A DNA stretch of 64,000 nucleotides, taken from Typhlomys cinereus. Taxonomy: Eukaryota > Chordata > Mammalia > Rodentia > Platacanthomyidae. Under the pieces are notes generated by a model. That model saw nothing but the letters and a program-made list of their open reading frames with translations. It was not told the DNA's origin and searched no databases. Below are positions 1 through 12,835 of the stretch, one piece after another. Made by a program: the position numbers and the translations under genes. The DNA lies in assembly GCA_023101885.1 (NCBI GenBank), contig JALPQD010000232.1, positions 2,880,618 to 2,944,617 of the forward strand. Direction: 5' to 3'. Within the stretch, counting starts at the first letter, position 1. Each line of letters opens with the position of its first letter.

Positions 1-642
1 ATTTATACTCGCTGTGGGGTAAACAGACATTTCATTCTTCTCCATGAGAAATATAACACAGTTGAGTACATGTCCATATAAAAGATTATAGGTTTCTCTC
101 TTGGTGTCTCTTCCTATTTCTCTGTTTCTCTCTGTCTCTCTTTCTGTCTCTTTGTCTCCTCATCTTTCTCTCACTATATCTCTCTGTCTCTCTGCATTTA
201 AGAAAGAAGGGGAAGAGAGGGAGACATAGGAACATTAAATGGGAGATTCATATATGTTCCATCATCATGCCAGATGCTTGATAAGCACAGCACATTCTAC
301 TTCTGCTCACCTATAATGTTCCTTAAGGACTTTCATTCCTAGATTTTTCAAAAGTTATTAGAGAGTCAAAGAATATATAATATATCTAATAATCATCACT
401 TATAACTCTTTTAGCCTTCTATTAATCTTCATTTAAGGCTGCAGCAATTAGCATCAGTCATATTCTAACTATACTTCCCTGTCAAGTGTCAAAAGAAAAT
501 TTTCCATGTTTTTACATTAGGTTCTAGAACTCATTCTCACATTGAAATCACATTGCTTATGATGACAGTAATCTAGAATTTCTTTACCTTAACACTAAAT
601 TAGATAAGATCAACTTTTAAAGCAAAAATACATGTATTAAAA
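1..642. other. AT-rich non-coding DNA with a CT-rich low-complexity tract
   Basis: No gene is seen. Positions 94-200 are a pyrimidine-rich low-complexity run of interrupted TCTC and TCTG units, followed by a short purine-rich stretch near 204-232. The remainder is unique-looking AT-rich sequence with frequent stops in all frames. Confidence 0.6.
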
Positions 643-1311
643 GTTTTTTTTATTTTGTCTTATTTTTTTATTAAAAATTTAATTATACATTTTAAAATTT
701 TTTACCAGTTCCCTCCCTCCCCCCTCCTCCCCCTCCCCTTCCCCCAGTGCCTCCCCCCAATTCCCAGAGAGTCCTTTATTGTGTATGCCTAACTCTCCAC
801 TGGGTCCTCCTCTCCGATGACATATAAGGACCCAGTGGCATTTCCATAGGCCCTTTCTCTTGTTCCCCTTAAGCATAAGATCACTACTATGGCTGTCAAT
901 CCCTTGCCTCCAGGGGTCTCGGTGCCCTTAACAGATGCTAGACTTTATGAGGGCAACAGTGCGCTGGACATTGCGCAGGGCATGCAAAGTCCCATTATGA
1001 TTGCTTTGGCCCCAACTATTGTTGAGAATCTTGCAAATCGTTGCTCCTCCCATCCTTTTGCTCTTACAATCTTACCGCCCCCTCTTCCGCAAATGTCCCT
1101 GAGCTCCAGGATGGGGAGAGATTAGGCTGTCCTAGTTCTATGTGATTGATATAGAGTCTCTGAAGTTCTGGATTGTGGTTTGTTGATTTTCTTTTGCAGT
1201 TTTGCTGCTCCTGCAATTCCCTTCACTCCATTCTGCTGGGCACTGTATGTCACCCCCTGGCCAGAGACAAAAAGCTGTTAAACTGGAGTCTTGTTGTAAT
1301 AGCACATTCAA
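643..1311 (-). mobile_element. 5'-truncated L1 LINE, 3'UTR only
   Basis: A T-rich left edge (3' tail on the minus strand) is followed by the CCCTCC polypyrimidine block at 710-745, which is the G-rich polypurine tract of the L1 3'UTR on the minus strand. The remainder aligns by eye with the 3'UTR of the other L1s here (17100-17830 plus strand; 23111-23800 minus strand), including the segment about 'ccagagacaaaaagctgtta'. It stops inside the 3'UTR, so no ORF2 remains. Open frames of 78-83 codons in this stretch are 3'UTR and recur in the other copies; they are not genes. No convincing target-site duplication was found. Confidence 0.85.
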
Positions 1312-1867
1312 GAATGCAAAAGCACATTTAAGAATATTATTAAAAAGATAAAGAAAAAGCAAAAATCCTAAGTGATGAAAAGAGTACAATTCAAAAAGCT
1401 ATCTCAATAACATTTGTAGAGTTTTTCTCCAATAATTCACATGATAACTTATATGTGTGATCCTCTGTTCACAAGAACATAAATTCATGCACCCATATAG
1501 ACACACACAAATATACTATATTTTCCATATGAATTTGTACCATTCCAAATTCCAGTGACAGAGATATGAGTTTTAAAAGCATAATAATAAACATTATATC
1601 ATGAAAATTCACTATCATCTTTGAGTAGTCACTTAAAAATATAATGACCAGTATTTATCTCTTCAAAGTAACTACATCAGTGTCAATGTTTCTGTTAATT
1701 GAAAAAGATTTTAAAAAGCTATGGAAATAATGGAACATTTTTCTCTCTATGCATACTATGTGAATATACTAATTTTTTAAATTTATCATAGCTAGAAACT
1801 TTTTTTCCTATTTTTAGCACTTTGGGATAGAGTGAATAATCTTGCCAATTGGACTCAAATGATGCTT
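1312..1867. other. AT-rich non-coding DNA, nothing recognised
   Basis: Low-copy AT-rich sequence between an L1 fragment and a SINE. Stops are dense in every frame and no repeat family was recognised. Confidence 0.5.
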
Positions 1868-1885
1868 AAGAAGACTCAATTTTCC

Positions 1886-2175
1886 GGACTGGAGAGGTGA
1901 CTCAGGGGTTAAGCCTCCGCCTTGCAGGCGGAAGGTCCTGAGTTCGGATCCCAGATCCCACGTATAGACGCCAGGTGGAAGCCGGGGCGGCCTGCGCTTC
2001 CGGTCCTGGTAGGGCGGAGCCTGTGAATCCCGGGGCAGAAGGAGGTGGAGGCGTCCATGGTGGTTCGCGAATTCGTCCGTGGTTCGACACACACACACAC
2101 ACGCGCGCACATACACACGCACATGCGCACAGTTGAATAAATAATAATAATAAAAAAAAATTTAAAAAAAAAAAG
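1886..2175 (+). mobile_element. tRNA-derived SINE (young, type A)
   Basis: The head contains a pol III A-box-like GGTGACTCAGGGG and a B-box-like GAGTTCGGATCC, i.e. a tRNA-related promoter. A CpG-rich body, a (CA)n/(CG)n stretch, GAATAAATAATAATAA and an A-rich tail follow. It is flanked by a perfect 18-bp target-site duplication, AAGAAGACTCAATTTTCC, at 1868-1885 and 2176-2193, so the insertion is intact and recent. It belongs to the subtype with 'cagatccc' after the B box and lacking the 7-base GTAAACA in the body. Frames of about 100 codons across it are artefacts of the CpG-rich body. Confidence 0.93.
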
Positions 2176-2193
2176 AAGAAGACTCAATTTTCC

Positions 2194-5100
2194 ATTAGGA
2201 ACCGCTGTGTAATTGGAGGACAAATAAAGTGTTCGATATTGTCAAGTCATGAATTTCTGTTACACAGTCAAGTCAGTTGGCCAGCAGACACAACAATCTC
2301 AACTTGGCTCTCCAAACTTCAACAATAAATGATCTTCCTCTTTGTTGCTGGGACACCACAGAAACAACCCAAGAATAAGGATGAATATTCTCAGACCCAG
2401 TAGGAATTACTCAGGCTCAGTATGAACAGCTGAGGTAAAAGGGACAAGCCAACCATCTATACAGAACTGACAGAAAATTTCACTACCAAGAATAAATTGC
2501 TAATATAGAAATACTTAACAAAACCTAATGAAAATAGAAAGAAACAAAGTGATTTCAATGAGCTCAGAATTCTGAGTGCTAGATTTATACGCTGGGATAT
2601 GAAAGAAAACTGAAGCCAAAACAAAAATCAAAAATGAAATTTACCTAGCCACAGACTTCTTGTTTGTATTCTGAGATATCTAGCCCATCTATATGGAAAC
2701 TCAGAAGCCATCCCATATGCTGTGGGAACCACATAAGGCTGAGTGTCAGGCTATGAATCTCTAAACTCTTAGGTGATAGCTTGGGAATAGATGCTTCCCA
2801 GCCCATTTGAAAGGAAGCTGCTGGTTAGAATTTGGCTTATGATAATTATCTTGTCTGAGATGATGTGTTCAAGTTTTAGGCACTTGTGTACCATAGTGCC
2901 ATCTGTACAGGCTCGCATGCTTTTGGCCCATTCTTAGTTGCAGGATGAACCATAGGGTCAGTCCTATGCAGATGGATTTGACTACCTGGTCTTAGCTATG
3001 CTGCATTGTTTTCTTATGCTGTAGGCCCTAGAGTTTGTCCATATAAGACATCTGGGAAAATCTACTTAAACATTCAGAGTAATTCAGAAGCTAAAGAGTT
3101 CAAGAGGATTAACAATGGAAGGGATAGATTCTTGGACAAGTAACAGATAAAACCAGTAAGAACAACAATGCAAAACAAAAATCTGCAGTTTTTCTCTTAT
3201 GCTTTCTGCAGGGTTGCCAAATTAAGCAAATAAAAAAATACTACAGACACACAATTAAATTTGTTTGTCATTGCTGAATTTGAAATTCGTATGAAATATA
3301 ATTTTTGTGAACATATGTCATGGGACATTTTGGCATTTCAATAAACATTTTTGTTTATACCTGCAAAAGGTTCAGGTGTATGCTATATATTTCATTTTTT
3401 CACCTTAGGGAAGATATGTATGGCACATACATATCAGCGGCTCTTCAATTTTTACTAAAAATGTTGGTTTTTCCATATGAAAAACATTATTCTTCTGTTT
3501 CCTGGGACTTGGTTTCTGATTTTGATGTGGGGATAGAATGGAATTAGAAGTCAGAAACGGAAGAAGCAACATGCAAATTTCCTTTGCTTCACTGATTTAA
3601 AAATAGAGAGGGAAAAGGCATATCCTGTTCATACATGTACCTTCTATTGTAAGTGCTAAATCTTTTAGTTTATTATGTGAGGAAAAATGATGAATAGTAG
3701 CACATAAGGCACTGTTTATTCTTATATACTCCAATCTAAAAAATGTAACAGTCCATCACTGCCATTCTAAATTAGAACAGGGAACTGATTTGATTTCCCT
3801 GTAGTCTTCATGGTAAGAGAAAGGACAGAGAGTCAATTACATAGGACTGACCTAGAGAACTAGAAAAGGAAATGGCTAGGAGACCAAGGGAAAAGGTAAT
3901 TCCTTGGTTCATGGTTGGCTTCTGTTACAATTTGACTATTGCAAGTCATAGCTCATGCCTGCACTCACTAGTATTTGAGGGATTGAATGAATAATGCCAT
4001 TCAGTATTACAAATTAATAATGCCATGCATACATATCCTTACTGAGAAGATTGCAAATATAAAGCTGCATGTTTGTTGAAAACACTCCATCCTTCTTTTT
4101 GGTCCTGAAATAATGAAATGGGAAACTGCATACCTCAGTGACCTCACTGTGAGAATATGTATGTACAACTGGAAGGACAACATTAAAGACTGAATGGAAT
4201 TCCAAGGATGTGGCTGCATCTTTTGACATTTATTCTTGGATGACACATAGCTATATTTTGGATGCATTTGTTTGGCTGTGAGTTTATGAAATATATAACT
4301 TTGTCTCCATATGCTTTCTTGGAATAGTGCCCCCAATCTGCATGAGATATCTGAAGTGACACATGGATTTATATATGGCACTGATTTGATTAATGATCTT
4401 TAGACCTTAGAGAACTCTGACAGGGTGTCTGGACAGTCAAAAAATTAAGATTGAGGTGTTTAGATTTGTGAGAATTTCAATTACACCCTTGACAGTTGAG
4501 ATTAGCAAGACACTAAAGATTCCATTGGTCAACTATGGATACAAATTTATTCAATGAGTTCATTGTAACAAAATTTTCATAAAAGTGATAATTTTATGGA
4601 GTTTATCGATAGCATAAACCATAGGATTTCATGAAGAATAGAAAGCCTACAGATAGCAAGGATGATTTTCACCTCTTTCTCCATTCTTCAACTTGTGCAC
4701 CTCTTCATCTCTATAATTTATGGCATACTTCAAGAAACATAAGTGAAAAAATCACAAGTATTGTTGTGAATGCTGTTTTCATAAGACACAAAATGTGGAA
4801 AAATTTCAGACAAATTTGAATGTTTCATAACGATAATTTTGGTAAGGCACATCACAGAATGCTAAACATATTTTTAAAGAAATACTAGAATCAAATGTTT
4901 TCATCTAATATACAGTGTCCAATATGTTTGCCAATTATGTGCAGAAAGAAAGTTAAGTAGCAAAATATATAGGAGGGAAAAAGAAGCACATTAAAACAAT
5001 AAAGAAAGTTGTTTTCAAGCCCAAATTCCTGCTAACCTACAAAGAAAGCAAGAAATTAATTTTATCTTATTTATTTAATCATTCAGTAAATACAATAAAG

Positions 5101-8100
5101 TCAGGCAACAGAACTGAATCAAAGAAAATATTTAGGTTTGGACCTACAGAAAAAAAGTTTCTTAATCTTTTAACAGTAAAACACTGCAAGCATGTGCTAC
5201 TTGTGGTTTCCTTTTAAGATTAACATAAAATATTCTACCTAAACTATGGACTGCAAATAAAAAAAACTTCCCAATTGCAAATATGCCTATGCAGGATGTA
5301 CATTGACTCCACCATGGAACAAGTCTGTTAACATTATCATGCAACTGAATAAGCTACCTGTCTTAGAAACATTTTCATCCATTGACATGTAGTTCATACA
5401 TGATTTAATTGTATCTCATGTAACCTTCTGTGTCAGAATATATTCTACCAAGTATGTGCAGAAATGTTATATTTATCATTCCTTAGATTCTTAACAGAAA
5501 TCTATTCAGGTATATTTTTTACTCTCTTTATATTGAGGAAAACTTCATGCAAACCAGGCAAGCATTCTGATTCACTGCTTTCTTCATTTGTCCTGTCCTT
5601 TGGCTAATTTTCTAAGCTGATAAAATAGCCTACAGTCAATTAATGCTCTTTAGTTGATTTGGTATATTAACAGGGATTTATCTTCCTGAATTAGAAGTAT
5701 TTTCATGTTTGTCTATTAGTGGAGTAAATTGATCTCAACTGGGTAAAATTTTGCAGTAAATTTTTAAACTATTTTTGAGCATTAACATTTTAACAGGCCT
5801 TGAAATTTTAGCAAAAAGCACAGGTAGCACTTTTCCTCAATGCTTAAACTTCATTATTAAAGTTACATAATGGTGTCTTAATAGCAGTACCATTTTTCGA
5901 TAACATTATAATTGTTACTGGTTGTAGAAAAATAATTATGTCTATAAAGGCAAAATTAGGCATGCATTGGAGGAGCTAAAAAAGAATAGGAGAAGAAGGT
6001 TTAGAGAAAGTTCATTTAATGAAAACATTTTTAATATTAAAGGAAATATTTTAAATTATTATGAAAATTTGGGGCTTTGTAGCAGAAAAATGAAAAAGTA
6101 GAAATATTGAGCCTGGAGAGGCAATTTTAGCTAACACTAAAAATAGTCTATCCCATAAATAATTTAATTTCTTTACCCTTTACATTCCCTATGTCTATAT
6201 GCATTTTGTAGGTCTCATTTGGTTTTAAATGCTTCAATATTTTTTAATCTTAGGAAAGAGCCATAAAGTCAGTAAGACTACAGGCATGCAACATTAATGT
6301 GGGATTGAATAAGGAAATAGGTTTCTACTGAGATGGAGTTGCTTTATCCTGTCTTATTTCAATTATATTTCTTAATTTTCCTCCATCTCATATCTGGCTT
6401 TAATTGTCCTGCCTTCATAAAGTAGTTATTCATTTTCTTCTCAGTGAAACTTTCACTAATTTTGGCATATTTTAGCCTCATTATTATTTTCCCATAGTGG
6501 TAGGTTACAAATAAGAGCTCATTCAATTTTATCACACAATATTTGCTTACAAGATCAAGTACATTGAGAAAATGGAAAATTAGCTCATTCCTCAAATCAT
6601 TCAGGATACATCAAATCCTGTCTTCCATCAGTATCTAAGAAATTGACTAAAACTGAATGTAGATAACACATAATTAAATTTTGTACTGAAAACATTTTGA
6701 AGGGAAATTCATACCTTCCTAGCGATGGTGAGAACATTGCTTATTTTTCTGCCAAAAAATTGTTATTTCATTTGTTGGAAAACTGTTTGTTGACAGTGAT
6801 CTTTATTGGTCCCCATCAAATGTGATATCTTCTTGACATAAGATTGAGTTATGACTATCATCGCTTTTCTCCGCTGTAAATATTGATGTAACAATACTTT
6901 GTGATGGACTTCAAAATTAAAGAAGTATGCATGATGTGAATTATACAATTAGAGGAGACACAAATTAGTAAGGATTTTGTTCCTGACAACCAACATAACA
7001 TATGGAGTTGAGTGATATCTTTCTTTAGCATTTTAAGAATAGTTATTATCTTTCCAAGGCTAAAAATGTGCTTCTCATGGTTTCAAGTTAGGAAATTTCT
7101 ATGGTGAGCACTGAGGAATTAACATGTCTTGTCATTTTCATACCTATCAATGACTCTATTAAATCATAGTATTTTTACTAGGATTTATGTGAGTAAAAAG
7201 GCAGAATTATTTTCAAAATGTCTAATAGTAAAGAAAAAGAAAAGTATTTGGTTGTGATAATTGATGATTATATATTATTTTTGCTACCAAATTTATTGAA
7301 TTAGTGAGTTTATACAAACACATTCTAAAGTATCTTCACAAATTTTTATACCAAGAAATAGACCCATCTAAAATTTTTGTAACTAGAGAGAAGTAAGTTA
7401 TTCTTAAAATTGTAACTTTGATTCTAAATCTGTGTTTATACTTATTATCTAGGATGACTTAAAACAAAAAGTATCTAAATTTCATGAGTACATTTAATTG
7501 AGACTATGCTATATATGGAGCATCCTTAGAACTCTGGATGTGGTGAACTGAACTTTCAGCATCAATCTTCCTAAGACCTGTTAAGATACCCATATAGGAA
7601 CTATTAGTTGCTCAGAGAGATTGCCAGCTTCAAAATCACAGCTAGTAAATATTAAAGCTAAATGAAAATCAAAGGCAAGAAATCATAACAGTGAGTTATT
7701 GTCACAGAAGACCTTCTCATTTAGTGCCATCCAGTGGTTCCACAGAGATGGAAACCGTCTATGTCCCTCATCATCACATAGTTCCATCTGCATTCCACTT
7801 GTTCTTAAAAGAAAACAGAAGGGCTCAACCACATTAGTAAACATGTTTATTTTCATTATTAAAAAACTATACAAGTTTAGAATGGTTATTATTTTGCCGA
7901 AGGTCACACAGCAAGTAACCAAGAGAAACACAAGGAATCATAAAAGCAATTTAAATATATCTAACAGTGATGATTTTAATTTATAACGTGTGCTATTTGA
8001 ACGTATTTTTTTCCTGCTGGGGCATTTGATTAAAAAAGACAAGGAGAAATGTAATCAAATTATCTATTTAAACTACCTTGCCCTAGAGAGTATGTGGATT

Positions 8101-8367
8101 TAATAATCTAATAACAGGTCCATTGAAAAAATATGATCCATGATTTTTAATAGATAATTATTGCTATTTTGTTTTGTCATCTTCAGTATAAAATAATTCA
8201 AAATGAAAAGAAATTGCAACAATGCATTTTATACTGACATTGCCTTAAGAGCAATTCATTATTCTGTAAGATTTTAATTATATAATATTGTTTCTATCTG
8301 ATTCAAAATTCAGCATATCTTTATAAGATATTGACATATCAAACATCATCTTAACTATTTGGTTCTA
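2194..8367. other. Long low-copy AT-rich non-coding interval
   Basis: Six kilobases with no recognised gene or young repeat. The longest open frames (124 codons at 4007-4381 minus; 95 codons at 7699-7986 plus) lack recognisable domains, have overlapping frames of similar length and no visible promoter or splice context, so I read them as chance. The segment about 2300-3060 is less AT-rich and could be an ancient repeat, but I could not name it. Confidence 0.5.
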
Positions 8368-8384
8368 TGAAACTCTTATTTCCT

Positions 8385-8700
8385 TTTTTTCGATAATTAA
8401 GGTAGAGTTTATTAGAAAAGAGAAAGGTAGGAACTCACGGACTCCAGATGTGGAGCGCCATGAGGAGCTAGAGCACCTCCTTGAGAAGCAGAAATGAAAC
8501 AGAGCTCATGTACTAGAGTGCCATGAGGGGCTAGGAAGCCCATGAGAACTCAGTGCCTAGGCATAGAATTCATGAGGAGCAAGGAACAAGAAACAGACTC
8601 ATGGCACTGGAGTGCCATGAGGGGCTAGATTGCCTCCAAGAGAAGTAGGCAGCTGGAAACGGACTCATGACACTAGAGGGCCATGAGGAGCTAGATCGCC
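8385..8700 (-). mobile_element. Retroposed transcript made of degenerate tandem units
   Basis: It is flanked by a 17-bp target-site duplication with one mismatch (TGAAACTCTTATTTCCT at 8368-8384, TGAAACTATTATTTCCT at 8701-8717). The left edge is T-rich, which is a short A-tail on the minus strand, and AATAAA on the minus strand lies at 8409-8414, about 25 bases from that tail. This is the arrangement of a processed RNA copied by L1 machinery. The body holds at least four related units carrying 'gccatgaggRgctag' on the plus strand, near 8458, 8521, 8617 and 8681, spaced about 60-95 bases. The source transcript is not recognised; an LTR-derived RNA is possible because the poly(A)-signal context resembles an LTR R region. 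No coding frame is seen. Confidence 0.6.
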
Positions 8701-8717
8701 TGAAACTATTATTTCCT

Positions 8718-10194
8718 GTGTATTACATTTAATGATTGTAAATATTCCCTAAGGTTACCTATTTTCTTCATTTTTTTCATAATCTTGTATTTGGCCTTAG
8801 TCTTCACATCTCTAAAAATTTTTCTCATTTTTTAATATATGTGTGCACAATTTGTATATTTGTGAACTCTTTGTGACATGGTATTAATTAATATTAATAT
8901 ATGCACATATTTATTCTACCTTATATCTTAATAATATTTTTCAAGTGAATTGCTTAGATAGTGATTAATAGAAGACACATAAATGAAAATTTTTATAACC
9001 TTATCAGTGCAAGGCGGGGGTGGCCCAGAGCCAATTGCTCAAAAAAATTAATACAAAGTGCTATGCATCAAACATTTAACATTGCAGTTACTAGTTTTCT
9101 TAGCAATATAGAATACAAAAAGTCAAAGCTCTAGAGTATGTGATAAAATTATCTCTTTCCAAGAGCCATAGAAGGAGGTACAGAGTTCGCAATACTTTCA
9201 TTGCACTATACGTTTGCATTTATGAGGATGAAGGTATTTTGTCCAAGTATGTCTCATACATCACGTTGTATTTTCCTAAACAGGCCACTTGGGAACAGTT
9301 TGCATGTGATTACTTATTTATTGAAGATGCAAAAACTTAACCAAATTCTTGAATGACACTTACAAAAATTGAAGCACTATATTGCCCAAATTGGTACAGC
9401 TTACATGACTAAAGATTCAGTATTCAATAAAGAAGACATTGTTGCATAATATGTGGAAGATTCATGATCTGAAGACACTGCAGATAAAATCATAAGTTAC
9501 AAGCAAATAATATGACAAAAGATAAAAAATACATTTGCAATGATGTATATAATAAAGGGAGAAGTAAACACCAACTAAATAAAAATAACTGAGTCATAAG
9601 AATAAAAAGGATAAGAAAATGAAAAAAGTGGCTATAATGCTCAATGAAAAATTATAAATAAGATAACACAAACTAGCAATGTTTATAAATAAGCCATTCA
9701 TTGAAAAAATATACATTAAGTAAAATATGTTGAATAGTTATTTCTGGTAATTTTGAGAGCTGAATAATATATTCCTGACTACAATTTTATATAGAATTTA
9801 ATCAATGTGGCTTCTGAGTGGTATGTTCTAAGACATGGGAAAATTAAGGCTGATGTAATTAAAAGTGTAAATAGCTAAACTTATAGTAGGGTATTTTGAA
9901 TTATGAGTGTCCTATGTAGACTCGAATCCATTAAAATCAGATTACAATTTCACAATTGTCAGAAGGAGAGGCTATGTATAACAGATTTCTGTGTGCTTTG
10001 AGTATGGGAAGGGATAAGAAACTAGTCCAGAGTGCAGACTTTAAAGGCTAGAGAAAGTAAATAAAATTGATTTTTACCTACCTAGCTCCTTAAGAAAGAA
10101 CAACTTTCTACATAGAGCTCGATCTAACCCCACTGACTGGTTTTATTGTTTAGTCTTCCAAAATTCTAAGTTCTTCAATATTAACTGATTTGAG
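8718..10194. other. AT-rich non-coding DNA, nothing recognised
   Basis: Very AT-rich sequence without a recognised gene or repeat. A short GC-rich patch at about 9011-9037 stands out against its surroundings but is too short to assign. Confidence 0.5.
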
Positions 10195-10625
10195 TCATGT
10201 TTCAGTTTACCTGCATGGTTGCTGATAAATGACCATCAATCGGCTTAATGGAACAAGGGGTTTATTGTCTCTGACTATTATCTGATTACAGTTCTCAGTC
10301 CAAATGACAGGAGAGCTCACACCAACACCAAGGCTGAGGGAACTGGTCACACCATCTCTAGACAACAGCTGAGAGAAGTATGATCCTTACTTGTAAGACC
10401 AGCATATCTGGCCAAGTATACAAAAAGATGCTCACTTTGTCAACCAGATGTCTGTATTTTATCCCAGGGCCTAGTCCCACACACTAAGGGCTGAGCTTTC
10501 CCCATCAGCCAGACAATCTCCTGCAGGTTTGCTCTGGGCCCAACTCAACCACTGATTCTCTCCAAATGTGCCCAGAGCTCAAACTCTCAACTGTCAAATT
10601 GACAACTGTGCCTAATTATGACAAG
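10195..10625 (-). repeat. MaLR-like LTR repeat, minus strand
   Basis: Read on the minus strand it has the landmarks shared with the copy at 13108-13510: 'TTGTCAAYTTGACA'-type start, 'GCAAAYCTGCAGGAGATT', and an 'AATAAA' followed by CCCTTGTT. An AATAAA near one end of a roughly 400-bp unit suits a non-autonomous LTR. The family name is my inference; the relation between the two copies is visible directly. Confidence 0.5.
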
Positions 10626-10654
10626 TCATTTTATTTTAATTTGGTATATCCACA

Positions 10655-11820
10655 GTTTTTTTTTCTCCCACATTGTATTTTTTTCCTAATCATATGAACT
10701 CAATAGGTACCCTCGTAGTTTCCCTCCCTCCGCTTCTCCCCGATCCCCCCTTTCACTCTTCCTCCTTCCCCCTTCCTTTCATCTAATTCCCTCCCTCCCT
10801 TCCCATCTCTAGTGCCCCCCTTCCTCCCTCCCATCCCCTGGAGCATCCTTTTGTGTGAAGGGCAAACTTCTAGTTCTGTTGGCCTAGGCCAATCAGCTCA
10901 AGGGAGTTCCCTACCCTTTCAACTAGGGTTTTTATGGTCTCTGGCCTAATGTAGAGGTCCTTGATCAATTTGGAATTAATTTTTGTGCATGGTGTCAAGT
11001 ATGTGTCCAGTTCTAATGTTTGTGGATATTCAGTTTTGCCAGCGATATTAGTTGAAGATACTGTTCTTTCTCCATTGAATTTTTGGGCCCCTTTGTTAAA
11101 GATCAAATGGCTGTAATTATGTGGGCTTATATCTAGGTCTTCAACTCTTATCCATTGACCTATGTGTCTGTTTTGGAGCCAGTACCAGGTGTTTTTATTA
11201 TTATGGATTTGTAATAAAGATTAAGATTTGGTGTGGTGATATCTCCAGCAGTGTTTTGTTACTCAGGATTGTTTTTGCTATCCTGGGCTTTTTGTATTTC
11301 CATCTAAATTTTGAGATTGATCAATTTCTTTAAAGAATTGCTTTGAGATTTTGATTGGTATAGTGTTGAAACTGTATATTACTTTTGGTACGATGGTCAT
11401 TTTTATGATATTGGTTCTGCTGATCCAGGAGCATGGAAGGTCTTTCCAATTTGTGGTGTCTTTTGTAATTTTTTTCTTTAGGGTTTTAAGGTTTTCATTA
11501 TAACATTTTCTCACTTTTTTGGCTAGATTTATAACAAGGTATTTCATTTTTTAGGGGCTATGGTAAAATGGGATTGTTTCTCTTAAGACTCTTTCACTTC
11601 TTTCATTCTTGGTATATAGGAAGGCCACTGATTTTTGCACCTTTGTTGTGAACCTGCCACTCTGCTGAACTTATGTATTAGTTCTAGGAGTTTGCTAGAG
11701 TGGAGTTTTTAAGATTACTTAGGTATACGACTGTATCACCTGCAAATAATGATATCCTGACTTCTTCCTTTCTGATTTGAATCCCTTTTATCTCTCTCTC
11801 TCTCGTCTTATGACTCTAGC
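10655..11820 (-). mobile_element. L1 LINE fragment with internal deletion
   Basis: Positions 10670-10868 match the terminal L1 3'UTR (polypyrimidine block, then 'ggagcatccttttgtgtga'). At about 10868/10869 the sequence jumps, in the same orientation, to ORF2 (10870-11820), corresponding to roughly 25240-26200 of the long L1 here. About 2 kb of ORF2 end and 3'UTR are missing. The ORF2 remnant reads in broken frames at 10870-11106 and 11278-11547 (minus), the latter carrying the 'CSWI.R.NIIKM' signature of the region downstream of the reverse transcriptase. It is inert. Confidence 0.85.
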
Positions 11821-11833
11821 TAAGAGTCATTTT

Positions 11834-12651
11834 GAGTCATTAAGGCTGTGGTAATTAGTTACAACAGCAAAAAATCAAGCACACCAATGTGCAGATTAAA
11901 TAATATTGTAAAATTTTATCTATATTTTAAGCAAATAAGTAAAAACCAAAACACTCAGCCTAGCAAATCCAAACTACTTAATCTTCAGTACTAACAAAAT
12001 ACTACATGGAGAATTATGTCAGTGTATTATTGAAACCAGAATATGAAAACTGAGAAAGTTAGTATATGACAAACAAAGAGTCTCTTTCCTCTCTTAAATA
12101 TCTGTGGACTCTCCGGCTGATCTAAGAACCTAAGTATTTCAAAAGTTGGTTAAAAAGAGAAAAGTTCAAGATTTATTAAAATTTAAGTTTATACAGATTT
12201 TCATAAGAAAATGGAGCATCATAATGTGTCTAGATGGTAGTTTATTGTAAGTAATCAGAGTTAACACTAATAAGCTTGTTGGTACCTATGGTCTATGGTC
12301 TCCCCACCCACTGGTAGTTGTCTAACTTTATAGTGTCAGGTATATGTTCTCTGTTAAAAAAGCATACCTTCAAAACCAATCAGAAAACAACTGATTACCT
12401 TGCATCATATTTACCACTACTGCAAACACTGGACTCTCTTGTCAGTGTCATTATTGTAGATTGCAGCATTCACAGCTGATGAGGCTCTTAATTGTTTTTC
12501 TTCCCAGGCAGCCTATACTATGTGTCAGTTATCAAAGGAAAAGTTTTCATACCCATTCCAAATTGTATTTCCATGTCCCTTCATCATTGCATTGCTGGTA
12601 CTGGGAAATATGTTAAAATTCCATGACTTCTGGCAAGAGCATTGCAGGACA
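11834..12651. other. Non-coding DNA, possibly old repeat
   Basis: No gene seen. The stretch 12440-12650 looks like decayed rodent repeat DNA but was not assigned. The 61-codon frame at 12520-12705 overlaps the tandem duplication and is not credible as a gene. Confidence 0.4.
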
Positions 12652-12835
12652 GTCTGTTTTCTCTTCTCTTCCCCATTTTGTGTTCCCGTATATAGAATAA
12701 ACTAATCAGCACTTTTTAAAAGATTTTATCTTTTAAGTTATGTGTCTGTTTTCTCTTCTCTTCCCCATTTTGTGTTCCCATATATAGAATAAACTAATCA
12801 GCACTTTTTAAAAGATTTTATCTTTTAAGTTATGT
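12652..12835. repeat. 92-bp perfect-spacing tandem duplication
   Basis: Two adjacent 92-base units, 12652-12743 and 12744-12835, begin GTCTGTTTTCTCTTC and end AAGTTATGT. I see one difference, G at 12688 versus A at 12780. The near identity implies a recent duplication in otherwise old sequence. Confidence 0.95.

Noticed and set aside
1886..2175. Possible functional tRNA gene from A/B-box-like motifs
   Set aside because: The head is part of a ~290-bp SINE with A-tail and TSD; it does not fold as an intact tRNA with an anticodon stem and acceptor stem.
1909..2223. Overlapping ~65-104-codon frames repeated near 1.9, 22, 24.6, 35, 38.7, 39.3, 43.1 and 57.9 kb, suggesting a small gene family
   Set aside because: All are the CpG-rich SINE body read in three frames; the copies are retroposed SINEs with TSDs, not paralogous genes.
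4007..4381. 124-codon minus-strand frame in the low-copy region
   Set aside because: Two overlapping frames are open, no domain or splice context is visible, and AT-rich DNA of this length gives such frames by chance.
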